A DNA stretch of 64,000 nucleotides from Nigrospora sphaerica (GCA_018287875.1 JAGVVL010000022.1:4526001-4590000); one strand, 5' to 3'. Counted from the stretch's first letter, positions 1 through 12,510 are shown. Numbers and translations are program-made. Notes: generated by a model from the letters alone, not told the origin.

Positions 1-557
1 GACAATCAAAGATTCGACGCCCTGAGAAAAGCTACAGTGCACAATATAAATACTTGAGACTCCTTAAAGAGGAGTCCATGCCGCCCTCCTTCAAAATTGT
101 TGGGGTCCGCTGCCGATAATCGGCGAGACGGCCGCGTTACAGCTAAGAAAAGCCGCAATCGGCTGATGTACAGCCTAGCGATCGTTTGCATGTCGGCACA
201 CACCCCGACGAACGGTCATATTGCCGGGGGAATGAATGATAACGTATTGCCGGCAAAACGGTGGGCGAATGCTTGGCTTCGGGCGCGTTGGTGCGAGTAA
301 GCAATTGCGCCATCAAGAGTGATATGGCGCAAGGCAGACCGACAAGCCACACCTGTCCAATCACTACCCCGCCGAAATGTACTTATCGCAAGAGGTGTAC
401 TAGTAGGCGGAGAAGCGATGAGGGGAAGGGCGGCGGCGCCCGGCGCATGTGCCGCCGAATGACCGGCCGAGCCGCTTATAAAGGGCGGCCGGCGCGGCTC
501 ATCATCCACGGCAACCATTCTGCGACTCATAATTTCTCCCGGGTTCTGAATAGGCGT
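1..557. other. Intergenic sequence upstream of the oxygenase gene
   Basis: No convincing coding sequence is seen. The last 150 bases are GC-rich with CGGCGGCGCC-type blocks and end in a TATA-like box. Open frames here have no recognisable domain and look like chance frames. Confidence 0.5.
477..483 (+). promoter_or_regulatory. TATA-like box of the oxygenase gene
   Basis: The sequence reads TATAAAG about 75 bases before the chosen ATG at 558, at the end of a GC-rich stretch. The position fits a fungal core promoter, but only the motif is seen. Confidence 0.4.
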
Positions 558-1792
558 ATGTCAGTCAACGTCGATATGCCTCACGCACTCCCTCAGCTGT
601 TCAGCTACGATCATGTGCCCGAGACCAAGGAAGACCTCGACTGGGCCGATCGTACGTATCTCTCCTCGCCGTGGGATGAGGCTAATAAGGCTGACCCGGG
701 GAACCCGCAGTGCCGACGGTCGACCTAGGGCTGTACGGCACGCCTGAGGGCAACAAAGCGCTGGCACAGACGCTGATCGAGGCGATCCGCACCAAGGGAT
801 TCTTCTACGTAACGCGGTTTGGGATCCCCTGGGAGGCAGTGGATCGCCAGTTCGCGCTGGGGCAGGCCTTCTACGAGCTGCCACTCGAGGAGAAGCTCAA
901 ATACACGCCCGACTTGGACGCGGGCGATTACAACGGGTACCGGCCGGCGGGCCGCCGGCTGCTCGGCGGCGGCGTGCCGGATAAGACCGAGGTGTGGAAC
1001 ATGGCGACCAAAGACGGACACATTACGCAGCCAGTGCCGCCGGTGCTGGCGGACAACCTGGCCGAGATCGAGTCTTTCGCCAAGGATCTGCATGACAAGG
1101 TGCTGGATCCGCTGAACCACCTCATCGCGCTCGCGCTCGAGCTGCCCGAAGACTTCTTCACCCATCTGCACCGCTGGGATGTGCATGACGAGTCCCACCT
1201 GCGCTACATGAAGTACTCCAAGTTTAGCCCGGCCGAGATTGAGCGCCTCGGGGACGGCTTGTGGTCGCGCGGCCACACTGACCTCGGCACCATCACTCTG
1301 CTCTTCCGCCAGCCTGTCGCCGCCCTGCAGATCAAGGACCACGCGACGGGGGCCTGGAAGTGGGCGAAGCCACTCGATGGGAGCCTTACCGTCAACACCT
1401 GCGATGCCCTGTCCTTCCTCACGGGCGGCTACATCAAGTCCACCATCCACCGTGTGCGTTGTTTCTACCTCCGTCGCCCGTCTGTTCCCCCATGTCAAAC
1501 TAACTCCCCGCAGGTCTCCGTCCCGCCAAAGGACCAGCGGCACGTCGACCGCCTCGGCCTACTGTACTTTGCGCGCCCGCAGAACGACTTGGTCCTGAAT
1601 ACCATCGACTCGCCCATCCTCAAGCGCGCCGGCTTCACCCAGAACGAGTTTGAGCGTGGCGGCCATCGTGTGCCTACTATGGGGGAGTTCACCACCCTGA
1701 AGCAGACCTGGCAGCAGACCAAGAAGACGTTCGAGGAGTCGTACGAAGGCGCCGAAATCCTGCCCGGCTTCAAGGGCGTCTACCATAAGTGA
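558..1792 (+). CDS. 2-oxoglutarate/Fe(II)-dependent oxygenase (isopenicillin-N-synthase-like fold)
   Basis: This is a three-exon gene: 558-651, 711-1453 and 1514-1792. The introns (59 and 60 bp) have GTACGT and GTGCGT donors, CAG acceptors and CTAAT/CTAAC-type branch sites. Phases close to give 371 aa, near the usual 330-380 for the family. The N-terminal LPTVDLG stretch is the typical first strand of the DIOX_N region. The iron ligands are visible as His220-x-Asp222 in RGHTDLG and His278 in KSTIHRV; the 2OG-binding arginine is probably in DRLGLLYFARP. Family members hydroxylate, desaturate or cyclise small molecules in the cytosol, often in specialised metabolism. The substrate cannot be read from sequence. 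The first ATG is chosen because it alone gives exon 1 the right phase. The second intron is a multiple of three and free of stops, so retention would add 20 residues between His278 and the C-terminal strand. Confidence 0.9.
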
Positions 1793-3704
1793 GCGCTGCG
1801 AACGGGGGGCGTTTCTTTTCACACATCAAACTGGTTGGTCTGTGGTGTATTGCAAGTACGTAAATACCAAGGTGGGATCCTGAGAATTAGCTGAGAATTA
1901 GCGGTTAAATACACACTAAGGAAGGTAAGTAGGAAAACATGAAGTCAAACTCATGCGAGACCTGAATTAGGAAGTTCTTCTTATGTTAATTCGAGACGCA
2001 TTATGAACTCCCGACCTTTCAAGGGAATTTTACCAACAGCACATGAGGCATCTTTTCAGACCACTTCCCCATACAACCGATTTTGTGTCAAGTCACAGAT
2101 TGCTGAAATCCTGGAAATTTTATCTGGCCAGGTGCATTTCGGTTTGATGATTTTTCTTGTCAGTTCCTACAACGCCGTGCTTTTAGCACTGCCTCACGTT
2201 GCTCAGTATATGATGGCCGTCTTCGCCATCTGTGCAGATACTTACGAATCGGCGACATATTGCACAGGTATAATCAATTTGTTTTCTTGTATCATTCATA
2301 TATTTTATGTGAGAGGAGCCTGGAGCCTGGAGCCTTACACCTCGACGCAATCTATGGCTCAAACTTTGACAAAGCAGCATAGTAAGAGTACATACAGCAA
2401 ACCCGCAGCGGTTCACTAGGCCCAATGCGATGTTCACGGGATGGCAGAGACTAGAGCCAGATGCAAATAAATCTTCTTTGCCGAACTAGAGACAATGAAT
2501 TTCCTCTCCAAGTAGTGGGGCGGTGCTTAACTTCGGAAGCCACCACCCGCGTCTTGTCTTTCGTGCAGCCTATGCGTAAAAGAAACACAGAGTCCATAAC
2601 ATTATAGGAGCGAGTGGCACGTACACGCAACCAGGCCATGAGTAGCTTGCATTTCTTGGGCTTGCAGATCGACAGAGCCCGCTTCGAAAAGCCAGGTGGG
2701 TGGCTTGCCGGAAGGAATCGATTCTCCACTGGCCATAACGTTTACATAAGAGACTCAATTTCCCTTCCCTGTTTCTTGCCCTCTCTCTACAATGAATCAT
2801 CTTAATCTCAGCTGGGAGTCCAATTCCATTCAACAGCGACAGGGCTGTCCTTCTCTTCGTGGCTCGCTGTGCGGAACGCTGGCTGCTAGCTGCGTATTAT
2901 GGGGGCCTTCCTCAGATATTCTCATAGCTCTGCCTGAATACTACATTTGAGGCATTAGGAATACATTAAAATGGAAGTTCCCGGACGTGTTCGGCTACTG
3001 CCGAGCTGATAGAAAGAAGCATTCCATTTCGCCGATGGCTGATCGATGTCAGGCACCTGCGATTACATTACGTGGGGAACTATGTAGCTAACAGGCCGCG
3101 GCGCACTCAAAGCAATCATTTTGCCGTGGCAATAGCCGCATTCCGATGGCACAGCGGCTCTTACCCGAATGAACTAAAAGCCATACATGCACGTTGTCAT
3201 GCACCAATCAAGCATGTACGGCGATAGGATATGGCGCCATAGCAGTGGATCCTCACGACATCCGGCACAAGCACGTCGGCATTTTCCCCGCATCCCACGC
3301 TCGGCAACGAAACCCGAATTTCGCCACATGGATGGGAAAAGGCACCGCCGGCGCCGCGGTCAGAACGCCGGGCGGGCAAGGGCCGACATGTGTGGCGGTT
3401 AGCGGCTCTCGGGTGCTTGCGGATTAATGGTCACATTGAGCGCGAGGGATTCTTGGCAGAGGAGCCAAAGGCGACAATTCGGCTCCTTCAATTCGTCTCG
3501 CAACTGATAAGAATGGCGAGCAGACCACGGGCAATGTCGTGCTTGCCGCTTATTTACTCACCCGGAGGGATTCTCAACAAACAGCTAGACGGCACCACCT
3601 CCTATAATACAGTCGTAGAGGCAGCCGGGGAGCTTTTTATCGTGCCGAGAAGAAGGGAGTACCTGCCAACGTGGTGATTTATTTGACATTACCTAATCAG
3701 AGCC
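1793..3704. other. Intergenic sequence between oxygenase and permease
   Basis: About 1.9 kb with no supported gene. An open frame at 2003-2419 (138 codons) is AT-rich, has no known domain and lacks intron or promoter context, so I treat it as chance. No repeat family shared with the rest of the window was noticed. Confidence 0.5.
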
Positions 3705-5604
3705 ATGGGCCTCTACGCAGCCGCCAAGAAGAACCCGGTGTTATCGGTTATGATTTCGGTCTTTGACTGGTATCGTAGGTGCTCGATTCTCTTGGCACCA
3801 AAGGTCAACAGCCACTGACGTAAGCACTTGTAGCTTCGCACTACCCCAAGGAAGAACGGAAGCTACTGCGGAAACTCGACCTCTCAATCCTCATTTTCGG
3901 CTGCCTTAGCTGTTCGTGCAATTGCTCATTTTCGCTTGTAAGGGTCGGCAGCTGATGCATTGGGAATTTCCTAGTCTTTTGTCGAGTAGGTGGTGAATAT
4001 CCTCACAACATATGGCGTGTTCTGTATTAATCAAACGGCTGCAGTTTCTTGGACAGCAGAATGTCACCAACGCCTACGTTTCGGGAATGCGGGAGGACCT
4101 CCATGCCGTTGGCAACGAGCTAAATTACTTTGTCGTTGCTTGTGAGTCGGATTCCTTCAGTCTACCCCAACGAGCCTCTTATCTTGGACACTGAACTCAT
4201 CCCTTAGACAATACCGCATACGTCATCGGACAGATTCCGCTTATGACTCTGCAGACCAAGTCTAGAATGTACGTAAACACCATCTGCTTGTCTTTACAAA
4301 CGCTAATCATTGGGGATAGCGCACCGTTTCTCCTCCCATCGTTACAGATTACATGGGCTATCATCGCCTTCTGCCAGTCTGAAGTTCAGCAAAACTGGCA
4401 CCTGTACATCCTACGCGCTATTACAGGATTTCTTGAAGCGTCATCCTTTGGAGGCACGCACCTTATCCGTGAGTAGCTTGCCTTTGTCTTCTGGTAGAAA
4501 GTGGTTTTGACCCATTGGACACTAGTGGGTTCATGGTTTCGCAACGAAGAGCTCTTCAAGCGAGCTGGGGTGTGGTTTATGGGAAACTCGCTCGGATCTA
4601 TGTTTTCAGGGTACTTACAGGCAGCTGCTTATCGCAACCTGAATGGCGTTTACGGCCGAGCCGGATGGCGCTGGCTCTTTATTGTCCAGGGCATCATCAC
4701 GCTGCCGCTGGCGTTTCTAGGATTCGCGGTTTGGCCCGGTCTTCCATCTTCGCCTAAGCGTTGGTACTTGACGGAGGAGGAACACAGTCTGGCTGTGCGA
4801 CGGATGCCGACGGTGGAGCAGGAAGGAATCACGTGGAAGACGTTCAAGTACACCCTCAGCCGGCCGATGTGGTGGATCTGCGTTCCGTGCTACATGTGGG
4901 TTCCCCCTGCTGGCCCCGCCACGATGGACAAAGACGAAACTGATAATCCATCATACAGCATGTTGTGCCAGGCGCAATACTGGACGGGGTATATGGCGCT
5001 ATGGCTCCGCTCGGAAAATTATTCCATCGAGTTGGTGAACATTTTACCTACCTTTATCGACCTACTCCGGGCCCTGTCCTCCTGGTTCGGGACCACGCTT
5101 GCGGGTTGCTTGAGCTTGCGTGGTCTTTGGACGTTCCAGTGCTCACTGGTTCTGTTCGCCATCCTCGTCCTGGCCGTCTGGAACGTACCCGATGCGCTCA
5201 AGTTCGTCGCCTTCTATTTTGGCGGGTTTTCGGGCATGGCCTCGCCGATTCTTTACTCGTGGGTGAACTCGACACTGAAGGAGAACTACGGCGAGCGCGG
5301 CCTCATCATCTCGTCGATGATGACGCTCGGGTTCTGCGGGCAGATCTGGGTTCCTCTTTTTACCTTTCCTACCGTCCAGGCGCCGCGCTTTCCCCATGGC
5401 TACCCGGCTGCGGCCGTCTTCGAGACGGCTATGTGGGCCTTTTTGATGTTTGGCGTCTGGTACATGGCCCGCTGGAGAGTGAAGAACCCAGACCTCGAGA
5501 TGCGCCTGGCGACGGAGGGAAGCGGCCCCGAGGAGGCGGCACAATCTGTCTTGGCAGATCGAGGCGACGCCAAAGAACCGGAAATTGTGAGAGTCAAGTC
5601 ATAG
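3705..5604 (+). CDS. MFS permease of the Dal5/Seo1 (anion:cation symporter) type
   Basis: I read seven exons: 3705-3774, 3834-3937, 4045-4141, 4208-4268, 4320-4468, 4526-4895 and 4959-5604. All phases close, giving 498 aa, the usual length for this 12-helix plasma-membrane family that carries allantoate, pantothenate, nicotinate and similar organic anions. Family signatures seen in order are HYPKEERKLLRKLD before helix 1, NAYVSGMREDL and GNELNYF in helices 1-2, GFLEASSFGGTHLI in helix 4, GSWFRNEELFKRAG, the GYLQAAAY and NGVYGRAGWRWLF block, PSSPKRWYLTEEE, and LRSENYSIELVNILPT in the second half. The intron 3938-4044 is the least certain: it leaves a Cys-rich stretch, and the normally conserved LDQ before the Asn-Val reads LGQ. 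The substrate is unknown. The gene could be slightly degenerate near the first helix, but the remainder is open. Confidence 0.85.
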
Positions 5605-7220
5605 AGATCGGGTGGGTTCATGATACAAGGTTACAAGTTTGGGGGAAGCTGGGCTGTGGTGGTGAGATGCAGGTACTGAGTTAGACGTAGGGTTTCCGGA
5701 AGCATTCAGTTAGCAGAAGCACAGAAACCAGTGCCACATCTCAGAATGGTGTTGTCTTTACAATGAGTTCGCACCATGGTCGGCGCCGTCTTTCTGTGGC
5801 GGGAATAGCATCTTTTTGCGACAGGAACCATATGCTCACCCTCAGACGACGTAACAAATGGGGCCCGAATTCCACCTTGCTGGGTAGCAATGCGCTTTAA
5901 ATGGTACGAGGTCTTACAAAGAATGGATAGGGGCTTTTTGATGTGCCGAAAATCTGGATGTCCACCACGGGACGTTGGGTACGCAAAAGGGAGACAAGAT
6001 GTAATGGCCTGCCATCCCACGCAAGAGTGTGTCTTACAGAAATGAGACTTGGGCGTCAGGAAAGCCTGATTTTACCGCATCCGTGCCAAGGGAAAGAAGA
6101 CCCTGGGGGCCATGCCGCGGCCATTTTTCTCAGGCAGGCGGGGGAAACTGGTAATCGAGAGGTGGGTGGTGCATCAGCCACTACACAGTACGGGATGTGA
6201 CGAGGCGTGTAAGAAGCGCTTCTCTCTGCTCTCTCTCTCTCTCAAACAATGGCCAATCACGGCCTGACGGGTAGCGGGCGCGTTGTGGGCGTTGGAAACA
6301 CAAGGAGCAAGACAAGGGCAGTGGCTGGTAAGACAATCAATCCATGACGAGCAGCCAGCCACATCAGTGTTGATTTTGGACGCAGGTGGTTTGATGCCGG
6401 AGCCGGTTAGCCGTTAAAACTGGGCCTTGCCGTGGCAGATCTCCCGAAGGGCAGCTTGCCGTCGAATGAAGGAGGAAAGAAGATGTTTCGCTTTGGCGTG
6501 GGAGTCCCAGCAATGTGGGAGTGCTACCGTCAATTATGTGAGTCCTAGCATCAATTGTACGTCATCCCGGCCCGATGCGCCAGCCAGGGCGGAATAAACG
6601 CTCCATGGAGACCCGTCAAACTGGGCTGGCCTTTTCAGACGCGCTGGGATTGGATGGATGATGAATGTTGCATGACAGCCTTAGCGCATCGCAGTTACGT
6701 CTTCCAATACTCCCTCCCGTACCTGAGGGGTGGAAGACATGCAGACCTTCTTACAGAAACCAACCGCCACTGTGCTGGAAGCAAGAAGACGAGAAGCCGC
6801 CTAACAATCGAGATGACTGCTTGCCGTGTGCGAAAAAAGTCACCCTGTCGCGTCGCATTGTTCCTCCCGTAAGGGGCGTGGAGACCAGGGTAAGGGTACA
6901 CGGCAATGTCTATCATTACGTGCGCCAATGCCTGAGGGCAGGCATATCAGCTAAGGACCTCGTTACACCAACGTCCGACGTCCCTATGACGATGTCGCGA
7001 CCATATTTGGGTATAAGAATCATGGTTGAGAACGAACAACTAAACCCAAGGGAAGAGATACCATAGACAAGATCTCGCCATCATCACAACCTTCTTCACA
7101 ACTCTCCAGACGTCCGTCCATCCGTCTGTCTTGGTGCAGACCCAGTGACCTGCCCCCGTCGAGGTGCATCCTACAACAAACAACCTTTTGATTCCCACCT
7201 CCCACAAAACGTATTCCACC
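5605..7220. other. Intergenic sequence between permease and membrane-protein gene
   Basis: No supported gene is seen. There is a CT-rich run near 6220-6240 and a C-rich, CATCC-rich leader just before 7221 that looks like a fungal 5' untranslated region. Open frames at 5706-6020 and 6665-7066 have no recognisable domain. Confidence 0.45.
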
Positions 7221-7955
7221 ATGTCGTACCTCGAGTCCTTTCGGTCCTCCAAGGCCAACTCGATCCTGCAGTCGCTCCTGCGGCTCCTGCAGTTCCTCTC
7301 GGCCGTCACCTCGCTGGGGCTCTTCTCGGCGCGCCTCTCGCGGGTCCTGCGGCACGCACGCGGCGAATACACAGCGGCCGACGGTGCCGTCGAAGGCATC
7401 CTGGCGGCCGCCTCACTGTACACGCTCGTGGCCCTGGCCATGAAGGTCGGCATCCGCCGCGGGGCCCCGAGCTGGCTGCGCTGGCTGCTCGTGCTCCTCG
7501 ACATCCTCTTCGTGGGCGCCTTCATCGCCGTCGCCGTTCTCACCCGCCCGTCGGGCGGTCCGGCCGGCCCGCACGCCGGCTCCTGTCGTCGCGTTGCCCG
7601 CGTTGCCGGCGCCGTGCTGCCCTCGTCCGTCCGGAACGGTCTGAACTGCAGATTGCCATGGGGTTCCTTCATTCTGGCCATCATCAGCACGTGAGTGAAA
7701 CCCTAATCGACGCAGCCCCCCATTCCCTTCGTATAAACCTTACCCAGCCCCCACTTCGTCGGTTCGTCATTCTTCGTTCAGTACACGTGCTGGATTTCGT
7801 GCTAATACTGGGTTGTTCTCTCCCTTTCTAGTGTCTTGCACGCCGCCACCGCCGCCTTCCACGAGATTCGCGACCACCACAGACGCGAGGTTTACAACGA
7901 CGGTCCCGGCTCGCCTGTCGCCAAGGAGAACAAGAAGCATGGCTCCCGATTCTAA
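7221..7955 (+). CDS. Small four-helix (MARVEL-like) membrane protein
   Basis: Two exons, 7221-7690 and 7832-7955, are joined across a 141 bp intron (GTGAGT donor, CTTTCTAG acceptor), giving 197 aa. Four hydrophobic segments are visible at about residues 17-38, 57-78, 86-108 and 147-166. The second and third are joined by a short basic loop (IRRGAPSW), and a Gly/Pro-rich loop with cysteines precedes the fourth. After the last helix comes a charged cytosolic tail (FHEIRDHHRREVY and a Lys-rich end). This pattern matches a common fungal family of MARVEL-like proteins of unknown role in plasma or vesicle membranes. A longer start at 7164 is possible, but MSYLESF at 7221 fits family N-termini better. 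The codon bias is strongly GC, as expected for a maintained host gene. Confidence 0.8.
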
Positions 7956-9025
7956 ATGTACTTTCTGCCTTATTTGGGTGGGAATAGCAAGCGAGGATTT
8001 CAAGTTGTTTATCTACTTAATGAACAGGATGGTACTTTGTACTGGTTAGAGCAGATTGTAGGATTTTAGACGCTGATTACGGAAGGGGGCTTATATTTAT
8101 TTTACCCATGCTATCTTTATAAAGTCTACTTGTAATTACTAGCCTCTTTCTCCTCGTGTATCCTCCTATCAGTTTAGCCCTTGCACGTTCCTCAAGTCCT
8201 GCTGTCGGTCTTCTTCCTCTGGAACCTTTCTCGGGATTCTTTCGGCTCTTTTCGGCGGTCCGGAGGTTTCACAGACACGCTGATCTGACAGCGCTCTTGA
8301 GTTCCCATCGTTGCAGTGGATATTTACTGGATGTCAGCTTTCCAGCCGTAAGCGCTTATGCTGAGAGCTGAGTGAGCGTCAAGCGAATGACACCGGCCGC
8401 AGTCGTGTCTAGGGCCCCACTCCGCCGGTTTGAGGCGACAGTTCACCGCTGCCCTCTAGTATAAGCCGCTGACTTCGATACCCTCGTTACGGTACCATGA
8501 CTTGGCATCATTTGAAGCACCGTTTGCGGAAAGTAGCTAAACCACTAAAAACCTCACTCTTGAGGCTACGGGTACTTGCGGTTCAATGAAGCTACTTGCA
8601 GCTCCCTGCGTCTTATGTGTGCCGGCGAGAATGGATTGTCGCAGTGTTCTCGTTCGTAGGGGTACCCTTGTCTCATGCAGAGTGATGGGTGCGGTACTTG
8701 GTATGAATTTGGCCAATGAGCAGCAATAGATCTACGTGGCCCAGGAATGTGACACCGGGCTCACATAATACCCCATCCTTCGCAAAACATCATCTGTTCA
8801 GCTCAGGAAAGACCTCTATACCAGTCACCAAGATGCATATAAGTAGCCCTGATAGTACTACCAATGCGAAAAGTGTCAATTCTTACTTAGCCATTCCAGA
8901 AAATATACTGGCCTGTTGCCACAGCACTACCATCCCCCGATAGTACTCGGCGCCAGACAGCGTGTTGTCCGCTTTCACCTTCTTTAGCGAAATACGACGG
9001 CACGCAACCTTACCTCTTATACCAG
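7956..9025. other. Intergenic sequence between membrane protein and hydrolase
   Basis: About 1.1 kb with no supported gene or repeat. Short open frames at 8156-8371 and 8716-8943 show no domain. Confidence 0.45.
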
Positions 9026-9908
9026 ATGGCGTCCTCGAGCCCCGTTTTCGTCTTCGTGCCCGGCGCGTGGCACCCAGCGGAGGGCTTCGACTTGGTGCGC
9101 GCCCAGCTCGAGGCCCAGGGGTACGCAACGGAGGCCGTAAGCACCCCGTCCGTAGGTGTGCCCGAGACAGGTCCTGAGCGACCGATCGGCCTTGCGGAAG
9201 ATGTCGCTGCCGTTCGCGATGTGGTCCGTCGCCTGGCCGATGAGGGTAAGCCCATCGTGCTCTGCGTCCACTCATATGGCGGCCTGCCCGGACCTAACGC
9301 CCTGGGTCCGGAAGAGAAGTTGGGATTCAAACACCGCGCCGCCGCTGGAAAGTCTGGGGGCGTTGTCATGCTCGTCTATTTGGCCGCCGTTGTGGTTCCT
9401 GCCGGGCGCAGCGCCTATAATGAGCTGGGCGAAGGGTTCCTGCCCTGGATGCATGTCAAGGTAACCGAAGCCACAACTACGCTACCCGTGACTCGAAGCG
9501 AATGGGCATAGTGAGGCTTATCGGATGGTTTTGACGCCTTGCTGACCAGCCCCTTCACGCACACAGGAGAACACCTTCACAGCCATGGATCCGGTGAAAT
9601 ATCTCTACCACGACGTCCCGGAAGAGCTAGCAGCGAAGGCCGTGCAAATGATCAAGCCGCACTCCAAGCAGACGTTTCTGGACAAGGCCACCTACGAGCC
9701 ATGGAACGATAACGTGAACTGCGCCTATATCTTCTGCGACCACGACCAGGCCGTCGTTCCTGCTTATCAGGAGGTTGCCATCGACAAGCTCGGCCCCGAT
9801 GCCCCAGTTTACCACATGGACACGGCGCACTCGCCCTTCCTGAACCAACCCAAGGAGCTTGCCGACATCTTAGTCGAGGCCGCCAAGGTTGGCCAAGAAC
9901 GGAGCTGA
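9026..9908 (+). CDS. Alpha/beta hydrolase (AB_hydrolase_6 type)
   Basis: Two exons, 9026-9460 and 9567-9908, are separated by a 106 bp intron (GTAACC to CACAG, CTGAC branch site), both phase 0, giving 258 aa. The opening PVFVFVPGAWHP is the first strand and oxyanion loop. The nucleophile elbow is VHSYGG with Ser83. GGVVMLVYLAA is the next core strand. The acid is in CDHDQAVVP (Asp203 or Asp205), and the catalytic histidine is His233 in DTAHSPF. The whole triad is therefore present, and the length matches compact fungal members of 240-280 aa. These proteins act on small esters, lactones or similar bonds in the cytosol; the substrate cannot be inferred. A repeat lies 380 bases downstream. Confidence 0.88.
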
Positions 9909-10283
9909 GTGTCCAGACGTGTAAATACTGCGCATCAATTGAGTTCATCATACGAGAGATAGCTTACCGAATGGGGTAAGGAAAATCTGGTCCACAAGAT
10001 TCGGCGAAGGATGCTGCGATAGCGTGATTCACTTACAAATTCTGAATATACTGGATAGCTTCATATTACAAGAGGGCAAAGCTTTAAACCCCCACTTGGT
10101 CTGCAGAAAGAAGGAAATCGTGGCGTGAATAACTATTTCAGGCCCCTCAGTTTTTCGTCTCTGGACCATAGCTCGCAGTATATGATTGAAAGCGAACAGG
10201 GCGCCCACGTTCAACACGGTCAGCCAAAGAGTCGATATGTTGACTAATAGTGCCCGCTTTGCGCCCAAAGCTTTGCGGCTAAA
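9909..10283. other. Intergenic sequence after the hydrolase
   Basis: No gene is seen. An open frame on the minus strand at 10029-10310 runs into the solo LTR and is not supported. Confidence 0.4.
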
Positions 10284-10288
10284 GCTAC

Positions 10289-10488
10289 TGTGGCAATATG
10301 AGGTTATCACCAGTTTCGCCTATCAGGTCACGTGAGGAGCTATATGGACCTGATGTAGGCCCTATGGAGCATGTGGGGAGCGATCCCCCGCTACGAGCAT
10401 AGTCTGCCATATCTGGCCCTTTTGTTTGTCCTTCCCAATGGATAACCTTGAACCTATCGCTTGCCACGCACCCCCTCCCAGTGCGACA
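10289..10488 (+). repeat. Solo LTR, family 1 (TGTGGCAATATG), copy 1
   Basis: A 200 bp unit begins TGTGGCAATATGAGG and ends CAGTGCGACA, so it has the TG...CA ends of a retroelement LTR. It is flanked by a perfect 5 bp duplication, GCTAC, at 10284-10288 and 10489-10493. Two further copies lie at 14571 and 54380, all in the same orientation. No internal retroelement sequence adjoins any of them. Confidence 0.85.
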
Positions 10489-10493
10489 GCTAC

Positions 10494-10914
10494 CTTATCA
10501 GTTATGAAGGCAAACTCTCTCATCCCTGATCGTCAAAGATTCTGGCACTAGTCCATGCCAGACGCCCCATTTTCCACAGTGCACTGTTCATACAAGTCGG
10601 TAGTGATGTGACTAGTATTATTCCCCTCGCTGGGAATGTTTGCTCCGGCCTTGCTGCCGCTGTCGACATCGTCGCTACTACTGCTACCCGCTGTAGCTGT
10701 CTTCACCGGTCCCTCTGCTGTTTTCGGCCCTTATATCTGTGGATAGAGGCTTGGCGACCTTACTATTATAGTGGTTGGCTCGCCCGTGGGGTTATTAGCA
10801 CTATTCAATAAGCAAGGGGCTAGGGTGGGGGACCTCGTGCAGCGCCTCCCGAACGCAGCTGACGATCTGCCCAGTTGACCAACCAAACCCTCTCGACAGT
10901 ATAAGTGTCCTATC
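10494..10914. other. Intergenic sequence before the HET pseudogene
   Basis: No supported gene or repeat is seen. It likely contains the old promoter of the HET-domain gene. Confidence 0.4.
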
Positions 10915-12510
10915 ATGAGCGCAATTTCGGAGCATTGCCATAAGCCCTCGAACCGCCGGATTCTATTCGTATCCTGGACTTGCTACCGTCGTGGAATCCC
11001 GCTGCGCAGCTACGATGCAACCTCCGCGACGTTTCCCTCAATGGAGACAACATCACCACGTACGAGACGCTATCCTACGTGTGGGGAAGTCCCGAGGGCA
11101 GCCAAGCTATTATCTGTGATGAACAACGCCTCCTAGTCACCACAAACTGCCGCAATGCCCTGCATCGGCTTCACTACCGCCTTCGCACCCGGATTATTGA
11201 TCGATACCATCTGCATTGATCAGCGGAAGAGCGAGATCAGCACCAAGGAGCGACTGCTTCAAGTAGCACGCATGGGGAATATATACGCGAGGGCATCCAG
11301 TGTGGTCATCCGGCTTGGGCCTAGCGTCATATCACGCCAGCTCCGACTCGTGGAAGCTCTGTACGCGCGCAAGCCGGATACGCCGAAAACATCCCCTTTG
11401 CGGGCGTGGTGGTCCCGTGAGTCTCTTCTCTTGACTATTTTCACTCCGGCCCGCTAAACACCGCTCGACTTAGTACGGTACTCCCATTATCACGAGAAGG
11501 ATTTGAGAGTACACGTCGGCAAATCATGAGGAACTCTTGGTTCACGAGGATTTGGATGTTTTAAGAGAAGATATTTGCCCAGTCGTCCCTCTTCCCATTT
11601 GATCGTTCCTTGATTCCGTATCACCGTTTCACACCCAGCCTTATTAAGTGCGACCTCGCCTCTACCCCCAAAAACCTTTTGATTGAATTTTGCTACTATA
11701 TGAGGGAGTTGCTCAAGTCCGTCAACCGAGGAGGCGAGCACGAGTACGAGGAGAAGCTTAAAGATTAGGAGCTGAGAATGCTTCACTGTCTGACTGCTGT
11801 TCAGTGTTCTCAACCTCATGACAAAATCTTTGGCATATACGCAGCTTGCGCGAAAAGGCGGAGTGGACCTGGCACCACTAGATTACACCAAGGATATTGC
11901 ACCGCTTTTCCAGGAAGTCATTGTGTCTTTTATCATAAGATACAAACGTCTGGATCCACTCACGATCACACTCCCAGCAGCACCTTCGACGGCTTTCCCT
12001 TCCTGGGTGCAATGGTTCCAGGCCAACAAGGGAACGCCCATCGTATGAATTCGAGACTATTAAGGCTTTGTTCTGTCTGCAAAGTCTTGCTCACAGACCC
12101 GAGCTTTCCACCTGGATTCACACCATGAGATACCCCAGCATGGAAGAAGTCATTTCAGCTTTTCAGGAGCCGGGTCCCAGCCCTACAGATTACCTTCGCC
12201 GCTTCAGAAAGTCCTTCGGCGCCCTGTCCGACTGGAAACGTCAGGCGAGTGCGGTACAGATGGATCACATTGACCGTAACGTCAACTACGCTTTTATCAC
12301 GTTTAATGGGAGCCAACTTGGCCGCGCCCATCACCTCTGCTGAGAGGGTGACAGCATGTGGCTCCTCGCAGGCAGACAGTGGCTATGGTGCTTCGGTCGC
12401 AAGAAACTGCGGGCTACCGTATCGTGGCCCTTGCCTACATAACCAATGTCATGAGCGGAGAGCGGTGGCCTGATGACGGGAGTTGCCTGAGTTGCATCGA
12501 TATTTTCTAG
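10915..12510 (+). pseudogene. Broken HET-domain (heterokaryon incompatibility) gene
   Basis: HET-family blocks lie in order but in different frames. RCNLRDVSLNGDN is followed by TYETLSYVWGSPEGSQ, the first HET signature. A frameshift near 11185 precedes LLIDTICIDQR and a block ending NIYARASSVVIRLG, the second signature. Near 11545 RNSWFTRIWMF is followed at 11562 by TAA where the family has Gln (W-x-x-Q-E), as expected from a CAA-to-TAA change. QPHDKIFGIYA then shifts frame near 11850 into LAPLDYTKDIAPLFQEV. The C-terminal GD...LLAG and RIVALAYITNVMSGE blocks end at the TAG at 12508. HET proteins trigger non-self recognition and cell death at hyphal fusion. At least two frameshifts and one nonsense change show this copy is dead. 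It converges on the methyltransferase gene. The exact start is uncertain. Confidence 0.85.

Noticed and set aside
725..1543. 272-codon open frame on the minus strand
   Set aside because: It lies fully antisense to the well-supported oxygenase exon; GC-rich codon bias opens the opposite strand.
2003..2419. 138-codon open frame between oxygenase and permease
   Set aside because: No domain, odd hydrophobic composition and no promoter or intron support; likely chance in AT-rich intergenic DNA.
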